The position numbers and the translations under genes were made by a program. The notes under the pieces are model-generated. The model did not search any database. It was not told where the DNA came from and worked only from the letters and a program-made list of their open reading frames with translations. A DNA stretch of 64,000 nucleotides from Monarcha castaneiventris obscurior (lineage: Eukaryota; Chordata; Aves; Passeriformes; Monarchidae): contig JAMPIT010000493.1 in NCBI GenBank assembly GCA_026261815.1, positions 6,155,501 through 6,219,500 on the forward strand. The letters are read 5' to 3'. This document shows, one piece after another, positions 1-12,100 of the stretch (positions are counted from its first letter, which is position 1; the number at the start of each line of letters is the position of its first letter).

Positions 1-1000
1 TTTCAGCCGTATTTGAATGGTAAGTGTATGATATATCAGTTATATCTGCTCAACCTACATAGTCTCTGGTGAGATGGGTGCTGCAACCCACTGTTCATTT
101 AAAAATACTTTGATGTCAGCTTCCACTGTTTAAATAAAAATTTACATCTCTCATATAATGAGAAAGTACTGGAAAATACTGGAAAATGGGCTTCTTTTGA
201 TAATTTAATGTGTCAAGGAGTTCGACGTTTGTAATCCAAAGGTTCCCTCTTCCCCCTCCTTCCCTTTATACTGTGACAGCACCAGAAACCCCCCAGTTCC
301 TGCAGTGTCACATCTCCAAAGGCTTCCCTCTCCTCAGGGAAGTTTCAGCATTTTGTGCAAGATGCACATTCAGCAATCAATATCTTTCACTTGCTCTTTA
401 CAGTAGCTTTGGTAACTTCTTAAAACTGTCCAACAAGCTGACACTAACTATCTTTTATTGTGCTGAAGAGATTTAATTGCTAAAATTCTCAGTAAAACCA
501 CTGTTAGGCAAGGATTACGTTCTGATGCACTTTGTTATGTTGGATGTGCTTATACACCATGAAGTCCCAAAGAATTTGTTCCATAAATGTCTGTTATTAT
601 TTTTATTGTTATTATTTTTATTAGTAGTAATATTTAGTAGAAACTTTAGCTCTAACTTCTCTCATGCCTGCATTTTCAAAAAGCATTTTTCTGGCTCCGG
701 ATAACTCTCTCCCATTGAGAAGTAGCTCGAGTTCAGGCAAGCCCGAGATGTCCATATGTTTAAAGTTTGGTTAATCATGAAGCAGATTAGGTTGCCTATA
801 ATGTCTAATTCAAATTTCTGATGCTGAGCAGCTGCTGAGCTGCTGCACAATGGCTGAACATCACTAACTATCAGTGTGCTGCAAAATGAGGGATTATATG
901 TGGTTATAAGATGTCCTGGTTCTATTTGCTGCACAGGCACTGTAGCACTGGAAGACACATATCAAAGCAAAGCTTAAAGCTGAAATCCTTCTCTGTAGAA

Positions 1001-1092
1001 AAAGAAATAAATTACTCCCTTTGATATCTCCTTATGCTGTTATAATTCTTGACAGAATTGCCTTCTTTGGCAAATTGATTTCTAAAAGGATG
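1001..1092. repeat. dispersed unit, copy A (matches about 9091-9186)
   Basis: This stretch aligns by eye with a segment about 8.1 kb downstream in the same orientation. They share a TTTGATRTCTCC block, then TAATTCTTGACAGAAT exactly, then GCAAATKRATT and CTAAARGGA. Identity is roughly three quarters over about 90 bp. I do not recognise the family. It could be an ancient interspersed repeat or an old local duplication. Orientation is undefined, and the ends are where the similarity fades. Confidence 0.5.
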
Positions 1093-2248
1093 AACTATAC
1101 TGCTTTTCTTGTAATTGTAGGAGTTGTGTGTTTTAAGTATGACTTAAAAGAACATTTCAGAGCACTTGCCTGTGTGAAATTCTAGTCTATACTTTTTTTA
1201 CGTTCTGCTAGGCCATGGTATTTTCTCCTGGAGAACAGGGACAAGAAATGATATAAAAAAATCAAATATTTGGGTTTATTATCAAATGTTTAGTAGCTGC
1301 TGATTAAAATGTTATTTAATAGTTTGTTACAATATGGTCATTTCAAGAATTCTGAGAGCACTGCCTATATAATTGGAGCAGTGCTGGAGAATCTCTTGTA
1401 AGTGGATATGATCCCCTCATTTGTGTTTTCCAGAACCTGCAGGCAGCTCTGAATGACACCACTGTGTGTTGGTGTTGGTCCTTTAGGGAAATAAGTATGG
1501 GCTTGCTTGAGACACCTCTGTGTCCATAGGTCATATTGACAGTTAATGAAGACTATCTGGGTGAAATTCCTATTCTAGAAAAATGTGTCCTAGGATCTTT
1601 AATAACTGCAAAGAACTGTGATCTCTTTTTTGGACTTTAAACCATTTCCTTTAGGAAAGATGTCTTCTCTCTTTTTTGTTTAAAGATTGTCTAGGTAAAA
1701 TATTGTTTTATCTTATATCAGTATAACTGTAATACAGTAGCTGATGGTTATTCCACATGATATTTGAACTGCTGGATTTAAATAAACAGATATCAGCTTA
1801 TTTTTAAGGGGCTTTCCCCAGCATGAGAGAGTCCTTGTGTAAAAGAAGTCATACTTTGGAATGATTTGATCCAATGCAGAAACTCTGAATGAAACCACAC
1901 ATTCCCCTGAGTCTGTTTTCATCTTTCTAGACCTTGATCTTAAAAAGGCCTACCTTCACATGCTGTGCTGGTACTCAAATATAAATAATCCTGTGATTTA
2001 CTGTGCTTATGTACGTGCTTAGAGTCTGGAAAATTAGGGCATTAATGGTAACATATGCTTAAGATAGGATTTAATCAAAGAGCTGGAGTTACGTACCAGA
2101 AGATAAATTTCCAAAATCACAACATGTGCAGGCAGCAGAGAATGTGTATTTCCTTTACTTTGTAGCTCTTGCCAGGCAGGAACATCACCTGCAAAACTTT
2201 AATTAGTTTAGTGCTACACTTTTCCTTCCTTTCTGATTTATTTTTTTA

Positions 2249-2272
2249 CATATATATATGTATATATATGTG
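2249..2272. repeat. alternating TA/CA dinucleotide tract
   Basis: A short alternating purine-pyrimidine stretch of two TATATATATG-like blocks. It is a simple sequence repeat, possibly polymorphic in length, with no sign of function. Confidence 0.75.
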
Positions 2273-2329
2273 GAGGAAAACTGTGTCATATATGTGGACA
2301 TATAGTGAGCAATCCAAACTCATTAGATG

Positions 2330-2373
2330 AGAAATAAGCCTCTGCATTTAGGTAAGAAATAGGCCTCTGCATT
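2330..2373. repeat. imperfect 19-bp direct repeat
   Basis: AGAAATAAGCCTCTGCATT and AGAAATAGGCCTCTGCATT lie 25 bp apart (start to start) and differ at one position. This looks like a small local tandem duplication. Confidence 0.7.
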
Positions 2374-5269
2374 CCTTTCCAAGGCCACTCATAAAACATC
2401 TGTGAGAAAGGGAGCTTAACTCCCAGGTATCTGAGAAGGAGCTTGGCAGATGAAATTATTATTGTAGCCTTCTGATACTGGACTTAGAGCGCTAATTAGG
2501 ATAGAGAAAACTATGTGAAACTTTGTGTGGGAAAAGGCACTGTGAGAAAACTTATTTTATAACTTTGTTTTTAGCACTGTCACTTAAGGTATAAGAATAC
2601 TTGTGGATTTTTGAATAAACGGCTTCACTTAGATCATATTGATCGTGTGTGTTGTCCCATTATTTATCTGCATATATATAAAATTTTTTTTTTAAATGGC
2701 TTTACCTTGCAGTTCAGGAAGAGAAAGACTGGTTCAGGCATAGAGCCCCAAGGACTGGAGTGCTGAGTCACCCACAGTGAAGTCATGAAGTTTGAGATTA
2801 TTTTATTCAATGCAAATGTATGAAACTGCTTTGACCTTCCTTCAATTGCTGGGATTTTCTGTCTTCTAACACAGGTTGTCTGTGGTCATTCAGAAACCAC
2901 AGGAGACATTTTTGAATAGCTGAATGTGACAGTAGAAATGACTGCAAAGAAGTCCAGAAGTCCAGATGTTCACAAATTGCATCTTGCTGGGACTGCCACT
3001 TTCAAGCTAATAGACGTCAGTCATCAGAGCTGGCAGGATGGGTTTTATTTAGGGAAATTAGGATTTCTGAAGTCTGTTGCTTTTCCCACTCCTGCTGTAC
3101 TCAAACTTCACTAAAAAACCCCCAATTCTGTACTAAAAAGAAACCAAGTCATTTTTTCCTTTAGGACGATGGTCATGTACACTTGAGTCAAGTGGCTTAA
3201 CCTGCTCCAAAATCAGATACCTCCCTTTTCTCTTTCCTGTTTCCTATCTCTGTGTCAGAGCACAGTTTCTATTCACAAGAAACTGGCAATTTTTGGATGG
3301 TTTGTTGTTCCTGCTTTGGGGATCTGGCTCATCCTCAGATTGGAAAAAGACCTTGCTTTGAGATTTGGTTTTGTCTTTGATTTAGACCCAGGAGAGCAGA
3401 TCTTTTCAGGCCAATTGAGATTTGCCCTTAGACTAAAACATCACTTGGTTGAATTGTGAGATTTAAATAGCCTCTAAAATAAAAGTAATGAATAGTTTAT
3501 CCGTTTCAAACCTTTCTAAACCCTCATTGAATTACTCTGATTTTGGATTCCAGTACTGCATTTACAGTCTTTGTCTAATTATATTTTAAGGGCATAAACA
3601 GCTCGAGGGGAAATACACAGCTAAGAAAGGAGATATCTATGCAATATCCTCCTCAGTAATGAAATTCAATGGAGGATTGCTGGCAATGAGTTTTATTTTT
3701 AAATGCATTTGCCATGTTTAACTGCATTTATTTAGCTTTTCAATATCTTATCCTAGCCAGCATTTGCTCTTTTTTTCTTTGGTGGTGTCATTATTCTGTG
3801 CAAACAGAATAGGACTCTGAAAGACTTTGGAAGTTATATTTGTGTTTACAGGAAAAATAACAACTTGTTCATTCTTCAGCTGAATAATCCATTGAAATTG
3901 CAAAGGCTTTTCAAATTATCTAGTTCAATCTCCAGGTGTTCCTCTAATTGCATCCAGAAAAGCTATATTCAGTCACATCTAAACATCAAAGCTTATTTGT
4001 AAAAGTTAGGTAATTTATTAATTTACCTGAATTGTTTCTTCCACCTCTGAATTTAATCCAATGGAAATTCATCTATTTCAAATGAGCCTTTATTGTTGTC
4101 CTCTAGGAAAACAGATATTTGTGTGCACAGAAAAGCTGCACTTAGCTGTGGTAAGTGGCTTCTTTGATTCATGGACAGAAGATTTATGGGACTTCTTGTG
4201 ATTCCACAGGAGTCTTATTTTCATTTACTGCCCTACTAATCATAAAAAGTTGGCAGTCACTGGGAAGCAAAGTGATGAATGTCATCTAAGTGTTCTTCAC
4301 ACCAGGGCAAGAAGCACATTCCTTTGATCCAAAATGCCATTAGAATCACTGTGCAGGTAATAGCAGCAGGAGATTCAGCTGAGATACTCGGAGGGAACTC
4401 TATTTCTGTGGATACATGAGGACTTGCACAAATAATGCTGAGAGCCTGTTTTGTTCCTTACTCTGGAGTTTTTAAAAAGAAGTTGGACGAATATTAGAGA
4501 AAAGGGTAGAGCTGGCCTGGTTTTGTGGTAACAATAAGAGCCAGGATGAGTTCTGGGAGCCCTGTACAGGTCTGTGTTTACATGGTCCAGTGCTGGGTGA
4601 GACATGGATCCAGGAAAAAAGGACACAGCACTTGTGACACCACAGTGCTCAAAATTGACCAATTTTATGTCATGAACTACCCTGGCTCATTTCTTCTGTC
4701 AGTACCAGTGCACCTACAGCTTCCTCAGGTGCTGATGCTGCGATAGGATGACACTTACGTACAACATGCACCTCAGAGTGTTCATAATAATCAAATCAAA
4801 TCACCTCAAGACTCAGAAATGACAACTCAAAACTCAGACATCCCTTCTGCCGGGAGTGTGCTGTGGTACAAGGTGTTTACAGAGTGGTACAAACCCTCTT
4901 GGTCACGTGAACTTGGATTTAGCACATTCAGGAACAACTGAGACTATTTACATGCTTGTTCCATGGGTTTAAAACAGAACAATTTTTGCCTTGCCTGTTT
5001 TATGGTGCCTACATGTACAGTACCAGCACATTGAAGCTTCAGTTTAATTCACTCGCCCTAAAGACGAGCATAAAAACTTGTATCTTGAGAAACTGAATTT
5101 GAAGCGCTCTCCAATCCAAAAATCCTTGATCCTTTATGCTTAAGTGTGATATACATTCAGCAACAATATTGCAATTTCAGTTGCATCTAAACAGAATAAA
5201 CTCCTGGAAACCATCACAGACAGCAGTTACTTTTCCCTACTTTCTGATTTAAAATAAGCAATAGTTATT

Positions 5270-6187
5270 GAGAATTAAAGCTGTGGGTAGAGGTGCTTTC
5301 AGAAACAGTGTGTTCTACTTTAGGTAATGCACTATCTGATAATTTGTCTTTAGAAAAAACTCAAGCAGCAAAACCTCAGAGCATTATTTTGAGAGGCAAA
5401 ACCAAAACTAAATCTATTGCTTCTCAATCTGAAATGACCAACTCTAACTGTGATACAGAGCAAATTAGCCATGAACCTGTTTCCCAAAAAGGAGTTTTTC
5501 AGCCCATGGAAACACAAAATGTTCAGACAAGGTTTATAAATAGGATTCTAGGAGCCAGTGGAAGCAGACAGGTGTGTACTTAAGGCTAAAGATGCTTCAA
5601 GCAACTTTGGAAAGAGATAATGCTGCTGAGATCCCAATAAAAAATGTAAATCTGTGTGTCAAAAATAACCTCTCCCAGCTCCACTTGCCCAGCAAGGTGT
5701 CCAGATTGGAGCCTTAGTGCTCCTGAGAAAACTGCCTCTGTAAATAAGGGAAAGACATTAAGTTTTCTTATGGAATTGAAAGGAATGATGAGATACATAC
5801 TTAATAATCATTTTTATATCATTGCTCTGATTATTTAAAGAGAGCTTATCTAAATATTACCTGCACTTCTGAAATGGCCTTATCAGAAGATAGTACAGCT
5901 GAACAGGTGAAATCTGTTTTTACTGCACCCAGTGTATATTCTTTAGTCACTAATTTGTAGCAATTGGAGGTAGGATTTTAAGGTACCCTTCAATATAATA
6001 TATTCTTTGGCATATTGCTGCTAGCCAATTTGTCTCATTACAAAAGGTCTGTTAAAAGAAAAAAGTCAAGATAATGAAATACCAGCTAAAAGGACTGCAT
6101 TTAAATCAGTCTATATTTAGCATTGCTACATTTCAGAATGGCATCAGAGAAGCAAGGACAGTTACCTGCTGACATTTCTTTTGACAT
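5270..6187 (+). pseudogene. decayed coding sequence, possibly a processed pseudogene; parent unidentified
   Basis: Several consecutive segments read as plausible protein in alternating frames. The first, 5293-5580, is open for 96 codons and rich in Ser, Thr, Gln, Asn and Lys; it includes QTRFINRILGASGS. The next frame (about 5565-5714) continues with LERDNAAEIPIKN and ends at TAG 5715-5717. The first frame resumes (about 5690-5835) with ASVNKGKTLSFLMELKGMM. The next, to TAG 5958-5960, has EQVKSVFTAPSVYSLV. A later segment (about 6034-6117) has LLKEKSQDNEIPAKR. Frame changes between adjacent readable segments suggest one intronless coding sequence broken by small indels. An A-rich tract at 6188-6251 follows directly and could be a degenerate poly(A) tail, so a retrocopy is the favoured inference. 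No start codon, target-site duplication or parent gene is identified. The first segment also has AG and GT at plausible exon borders (after 5302, and at 5572-5573). A real exon or chance ORFs therefore remain possible. Confidence 0.42.
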
Positions 6188-6251
6188 AAAAATGAAAAAA
6201 AAAAGAAAAAAAATAGGAAAAAAAAAGAAAAAAAAAGAAAAAAGGAAAAAA
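6188..6251. repeat. A-rich tract (A/G-interrupted poly-A)
   Basis: About 64 bases of A runs interrupted by single G or GG and one T. It is either a simple repeat or the decayed poly(A) tail of the presumed retrocopy immediately upstream. No canonical AATAAA was seen just before it, which weakens the tail reading. Confidence 0.8.
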
Positions 6252-7095
6252 GCAGTCTGTGCTGCTCAGAGCTGATATGGGAGTCACTGAGGGCTTTGGA
6301 TGTGTGTGAGAAGGATAAGAGAACACACAGGATGAATTTGGGGTCCTCAGGGCAGCCACCAGAACATGGACACGATGGGGAAAGAGGTGACAAACACAAA
6401 CGGGGTCACAAAGAGTTGCCTTTTTGTCATATTCAGCATCACCTTGGACTGAGTTACGAGGGTGAAATGAGCCATAAAACCCCCAAGAGAGGGAGACAAG
6501 GAAGGGAATCAGCTTTTTCGTGAGTGTAGACAGCAATGGACAGCTGAGCTGGGTGGGGAGCTGCTGATCCTCAGGGCTCAGGGTTGTCACAGGGATGCTT
6601 GTGGCCCATGAGCTGTCATTGGCCATGGAGAGGGTCCCAGATCATTGTGAGCTATGTAATGCCATTTGCACCTTGTTTTTACTTGAAAATCTGCATTATA
6701 TTAAGGCAGGTGGATTTGTATTGGTGCTATCACCCAACAGGCTGGGGGAAACAACAGTGGGAAAGCTTGAAGAGAAATTAGCAGAAATAGCAGAAGGTGG
6801 TGGTTGTGCCATGATGGGACATGGGTTAAATGGTGCTGATGTGCTGGGATTGCACTTGGACCTGGGGCTGCAGGCAGGATAATGCCCTGGTTTACAGGCT
6901 GGAGTGTCTGCTCTGCCCATCTGGACAGTCACCTGTAATCTGCCATCCTGCAGAAATGAGTGATGTGGCACGTCGACTTTCAGAAATTTCCTGTAGGTGT
7001 TTGCATGGTTTGTATTGCATAGGAGGTATTTCACAGTGAGATGATTCTCTCTACCAGCTTTCTTGTGCTTAGCTCATACTCAATTTCAGTGAAAT
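6252..7095. other. non-coding sequence
   Basis: Nothing recognisable. Open frames on both strands overlap each other, and the minus-strand ones run into the A-rich tract as poly-Phe/Ser, so they are not genes. Confidence 0.55.
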
Positions 7096-7354
7096 AGGTG
7101 GACAGGACAAGGGGGAGTGGCTTCACACTGAAAGAGGGCAGGTTTAGATGGGATATTAGGAAGGAATTATTCCCTGTGAGGGTGGTGAGGCCCTGGTTGC
7201 CCAGAGAAGCTGTGGCTGCCCCATCCCAGGAAGCCTTCAAGGCCAGGCTGGATGGGCCTCGGATGAACTTGGGATAGTAGAAGATGTTCCAGGACAGGTG
7301 GTTGGAACTGCATTAGCTTTAAGATCCCTTCCAGCCCAAACCCTTCTGTGATTA
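7096..7354 (+). mobile_element. CR1 LINE, 5'-truncated 3' end
   Basis: The sequence follows the avian CR1 3' region in sense orientation. It runs from GGACAAGGGGGAGTGGCTTC and AAAGAGGGCAGGTTTAGAT through TGTGAGGGTGGTGAGGCCCTGG and TTGCCCAGAGAAGCTGTGG. It ends in AAGATCCCTTCCAGCCCAAA and TTCTGTGATT. Only the 3' UTR and extreme end of ORF2 remain, so it is dead. It is the only plus-strand CR1 noticed in the window. Divergence is moderate. Confidence 0.9.
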
Positions 7355-8251
7355 ATTCCAGCTCTCAGCAGAACTGGGTGTAGATCTAGTGCTGCTCCAG
7401 TGCTGCCAGGCCTGTCTCTCTGCCCTGGCTGTGGTGTAGATGTTCCTGCCCAGAACATTAACACCACATATTCCCTCATGTTTTGCCATTCTCACATTGT
7501 ATCATAGCTGCAAGGCTTCTCCCTTTTTTTGGTTCAATTATCAGATCTTTGGCTCTTAGCCCAAAGATTTTCATCATAGTTCTAATAAGTATAATCTTAG
7601 GAGTTTAGAGCATATGCTCTAAGCTGGGAAATAAAGCATAATTCATCTTACAGTCAGAAATAAGCTAAATGTCCCCTTGCAGCCAGTTTGATCTCTCTGG
7701 CTAATGCACAGGTTTCACTGCTCCCCAAACACAAAGCAGGACAGATGGCAGGCAGGAACAACCACCATGGAGCTTCCCAACCCCACCATCCCTGCAGGGT
7801 CTTGCACAGCTGCATCCCTGGGTGTTTGCCTCTGGGGCACCAAATGCCACTGTGCATTCAGTGTTCTGCCTGTGCAGGGGACAACAGATCTGATGTGTCT
7901 CTTTGTTTTTACTGCAGCAATCGGTGATTTTATTCTCCATAACACCAATCATTTTAAGTAATTAATTTTCTCCATAGGCCCCCTGAGATTTGTGTCTTTT
8001 CCAAGTCGTGATCTTGTTATATTTCAATGAATGTAATCTATTCCATATGTTACAGGTTTTTAGAAACATGTTCTTGAAGTCCATGGTATGTTGTCAGTTG
8101 TGAAACAGATATCTTTCAAGAGGCAATACCTTTTATTGTACAGTTACCAATTTGAAATCAAAAACTTCAATAGTCTATAAATTTCACACTAGAACATGCT
8201 GACATTTTCCCCATACTCATCATTACTTGGCAAGTTTCAAGGTCTGGGCTT

Positions 8252-8257
8252 AATAAC

Positions 8258-8298
<41 letters not shown>

Positions 8299-8311
8299 CA
8301 ACAACAATAAT
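8252..8311. repeat. (AAT)n microsatellite
   Basis: About 60 bp of AAT/AAC trinucleotides: AATAAC, a long pure AAT run, then AAC units and AAT again. It is a candidate length-polymorphic marker. Confidence 0.95.
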
Positions 8312-9052
8312 GTATTACTTGGCATGTGCCATAAATTATTAAGAAATTAGATCTTGGCTTCAATAGGGAATAGATTAGCAGATTATTTATATCATGCGAG
8401 TTCAAATCTACTGATAAGTGAAGTGTTTCAGAGCAAAAAAACTCCTGGTGTTTAAATAAGGTAAATAAACACATTGTTCATAGGTTAACTGGAGAATAAA
8501 ATCAGGATGAACTGTATTGTGTTGTATTTTTGTATGAATACAATATGACATATCCTTCCATGTTTTACTGCATTGAAAAATGGACTGTTCAGCATTTTAT
8601 GAATCAACATTTTGAGGAAAAGCTGTGTTTGACAATTCTTTGTCTTGAAATGTTGTTCCTTTCTCTCTTTCTGTGCTCTATCATGTTTTTCACTGCTAAT
8701 AGAAATGTAGGGGAATGAGTCAAGAAAGGTGTTGTTCAAGAACACTTTGGTTATTTATGAAACTCAAAATTATTTGTTTCCAAACCCATCACGAAATGGG
8801 GAAGACAAGGCAATGAGCCTCATTTACAGGGATTAGCAGGGCTAAGATGTACATGCACAGCTCATTTGCATTGGAGTTCGTTGTGTATATTTTGAATAAT
8901 ACAGTTTTTTGTTAGAAGCGTAGGATATTTAAAAGCAATTTTATAGTCCTTCAAAGACAGTGATTTCACCTTAGAGCCTGGATCGGGCAGCATATATCCC
9001 ATACAATGCTTGCCCTGGGTTTGGGGATTTATATTTTATTTTCTTTAACAGC

Positions 9053-9089
9053 TTGCACAGTGCAACCACTGCAGATATGCACTGTGCAA
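9053..9089. repeat. perfect 12-bp inverted repeat (hairpin)
   Basis: TTGCACAGTGCA at 9053-9064 is the exact reverse complement of TGCACTGTGCAA at 9078-9089, with a 13-nt spacer. It lies directly upstream of dispersed-unit copy B. It could fold into a 12-bp stem, but is too short and GC-poor to call as a known RNA. Confidence 0.75.
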
Positions 9090-9090
9090 A

Positions 9091-9186
9091 AGAAAGAAGT
9101 TAGACAAATTCTTTTGATGTCTCCCTATATGGTTCTAATTCTTGACAGAATAACTATTTATCAGCAAATGAATTCCTAAAGGAGAA
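9091..9186. repeat. dispersed unit, copy B (matches about 1001-1092)
   Basis: This is the second member of the pair described at 1001-1092, in the same orientation, sharing CTAATTCTTGACAGAAT and CTAAAGGA blocks. The flanks do not align obviously. The family is unknown. Confidence 0.5.
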
Positions 9187-12100
9187 GCAGCATATTGGAT
9201 TTCTCTGCATTTTATCTTTCATGGAATATAGCAGAATTATCAGTATACACATCAGTGGAGAGCAGGGAGGGACCCAGTGAACTGATGCTTGGACTTATGC
9301 TCCAAAACCCCAAGTATTTGTAATTAAACAGTCTAAAATGTTTAGAAGCCATTCTGCTTGTTTTCCCTAAAGAAGCTGATATATTCTGTTGCATGTGGAA
9401 GATGCCTGTCTAAAGGAAGTTACTGTAAGCAAAGAAATGTGCCAAAACAAAGTTGAGACCTGTGTTAGTAATGAGACTTTAAGGAGATGTTATTTCCAAA
9501 GTCTTCCCTTTACATGTAAAGAAAAATTTTTTTGGAGTATAGTACTTATTTCAGGCTTTCTATGTGGACACAGACTCATTCACAAAGTTTTCTCTTACTT
9601 CTTTCATGGACAGAGGAATTCACCTCTGTGTGTGCTGGGCTTGTGCCCTTTGGTGTGTCTGGGGACATCCAGGTGTATGACTTGAATCCGCAGCTGCCTT
9701 GGGGTTTGAGCATATTCAGAGGCCTGAAAATCCTTATACCTGAAAGTATTTCCAAGTAATTATTGACTAGGATATACAGGGGGCATAGTAGAAGCTTTTC
9801 AGCCCTGTGCCAATTGGATTTGTCCTTCAGAGAACAAATCCTTCTCTCTTGTGTGGTGGACTTGTGCTGGGAATGCCAACAAGGAACTGTCTGTGCTGAG
9901 GCTGAATGAAATGCTGGATGTCTCCCACTGAAATATCTCTAATAAAATATTCAAAACACTTCAAAATGCTGACATTTTTCTGGGAAGGAAGGCAGGCTAC
10001 CAGGAATTTAGGATAAAGTACGTTTCTGGAGTTTTGGAAACTCATTTGCATGTTTTGTACTGTCGAGCCTCTGAAAAAAGAAAAATTCCTCATGTGCCTG
10101 TTGGGCTTCCATGCATAGTCAGAAGTGGAATCAGAGCAATTAAAGTTCAAATGTTCCACAAAAATACCATTTTGAAACACTGTCAAGAAACATTAAAGCA
10201 CAAGGGACTTTTGTGACACTTTATGATACTGACAAATTTAAAGTAGCTGGATGGTTTAGAAACTATATTGTCCTGCAGTATTAAATAGTAATTTCAGTGG
10301 TGGTCAGACTCCTCACCAACGAAAATCTGACCATTGGACTGTCAGTTATTTTGTTTCCTTAACTTCTGTTTATAACCAAACCCAAACTTTTTAGGAGCTC
10401 AAATTTGAAAACTCACATCCCACCCAAAAAATTCCCACCCAAACAAAACTACAAACCCAAAGAAACCCAGAATCTGTAGGAAGCAAGGGTGGGCTAAATA
10501 GAACCACGAAAAGAAAAACAAATTGGAAGAATGGAGTTCATGCTGAGTCAAAACAAGACAGTGAAGAAAGCTGCTGGGGAGAAAAAAACCCATTACTCTC
10601 TTTTGCTATCTGTCAGGAAGATAAATCTTTCCCTTTGGGGCAGCACTGGAGCCCTGTGCACCCTCTCTGTCCTCATTAGAGTCACGAAGCCTCCACTCAG
10701 TGCTCAGTACATCCCCTCCCCATCCTCGGGGGCTGTTGGCTCCCAGTTGGAGCCATGACAGCACTTGGATATAAACAGGAAAGTCTGGAAGTCTCAGCAC
10801 AGGTTCCAAGTTCAGGTTCATCCTAAGCCTGAGCCCATCCAGGGCCAGGGTGCCTCTGAAATGCAGGCAACCATTCCCTGCCTGCATCCAGAGCTCCTTC
10901 TCCCTGTTTGGGGCTCTTTCTAATGTGCTTCTGTCATTTATATCAACCTCCTGCTTGCATGTATTTTTTCCCTCTTTCTCACATGTATTTTATAGGAGAG
11001 AATGCTTTCAGTTTTCCTGAACAGGAACAGTTGCTCTGGCAATAAGTGCAGGGAATCAGCATCAAAGCATCTTTTACTGAGTCAGCCTGATTTTTATTCG
11101 CTACAAAACTGCAAATGTGGATTTCAGGCTTACTTGTTGGGTAGCTTTCCTAATGTGCACTGCAGGTGCACGATATATTTGCAGTGGCTGTTGCACGTGC
11201 TGATAGACACCTACATCTGTGATGGAAATGAATAAATGTGTCTGTAGCCCATGCAATTAAAAATGAACAGCCATGTAAAAAAGAGAGTGGGTCTGTTTCC
11301 ATATGATGATGACATCCGTAAAAATAGATCATTGTACAATAAAATTATCAGTTTATAGATGTAAGGGGGGTTTTCAACTTCAAAATACCAGTTTGCTGAA
11401 GCACATTCCCACCACTACCACCTGCTTGACTTATTATTATGGCTTTTTTTCTTAATACTGAACTAACATTGAAATATGAATTTATTCTTTATTCTGGCAC
11501 TTGCAGGCTGTGGTTATGTGTCTGTGTGGGTGTCTGTAGGTGGACACTGCTGTGCAGCTGCTGAATTCACTCATTAAAATAGTAAGAGGCAAGCCCTGGC
11601 TGCACTAAAGGAAAGGCAAAATTGCCATTACCTCAAAATTCCTCCCACAGCCTGTGGAATGAGCAGTTGAGGCAGCTTTGACTCATCTCACTGTCTTTTA
11701 TTTTTTTAATTGATACCACTTGTCTGCCATAATAATGCACTGGTAATGCTTTCATAGGGAGTTAATAAAGTTTTTTTCAAGAAGCAAGATCTATCTGCAG
11801 CTGGCTGTGGCTACGTAGACAAGCTGAGATGTGCTCAGATTTATGTCCAAGGGCTATATCAGCCATAAAATTTCAAATTTGCAAATTATTCCTTTAGAAA
11901 TAGACTCAAAGTATTGGGTGTACTGGGACTCTCTAAGTTTTTTAGGAATGTTTTAGGATGCCAGGAAGAGCCAGTTACCAATTTAACATGATTTTTTTTA
12001 CAAAATGATAAAATAAATCAGTATTCAAATTTAGTCTGATTTATTCTCTGCCCACGAGGAGTTTCTAGTTAAATAAGCACCTCAAGAAGGTTTTGGAAGA

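Larger units (their letters stand above)
1..5268. other. non-coding unique sequence
   Basis: No convincing coding exon, RNA gene or full transposon was recognised here. All open frames are short (under 100 codons) and have low-complexity or chance-like composition. Small landmarks are an alternating TA tract near 2249-2272, an imperfect 19-bp duplication at 2330-2348 and 2355-2373, and one copy of a dispersed unit near 1001-1092. Enhancers or lncRNA exons cannot be excluded by eye. Confidence 0.6.

Noticed and set aside
3880..3970. Possible very old CR1 remnant (ATCTAGTTCAATCTCCAGG)
   Set aside because: Only one short phrase resembles CR1, and the flanks do not follow it.
6133..6626. Two overlapping minus-strand frames with Phe/Ser runs
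   Set aside because: They run through the A-rich tract read backwards; the runs are artefacts.
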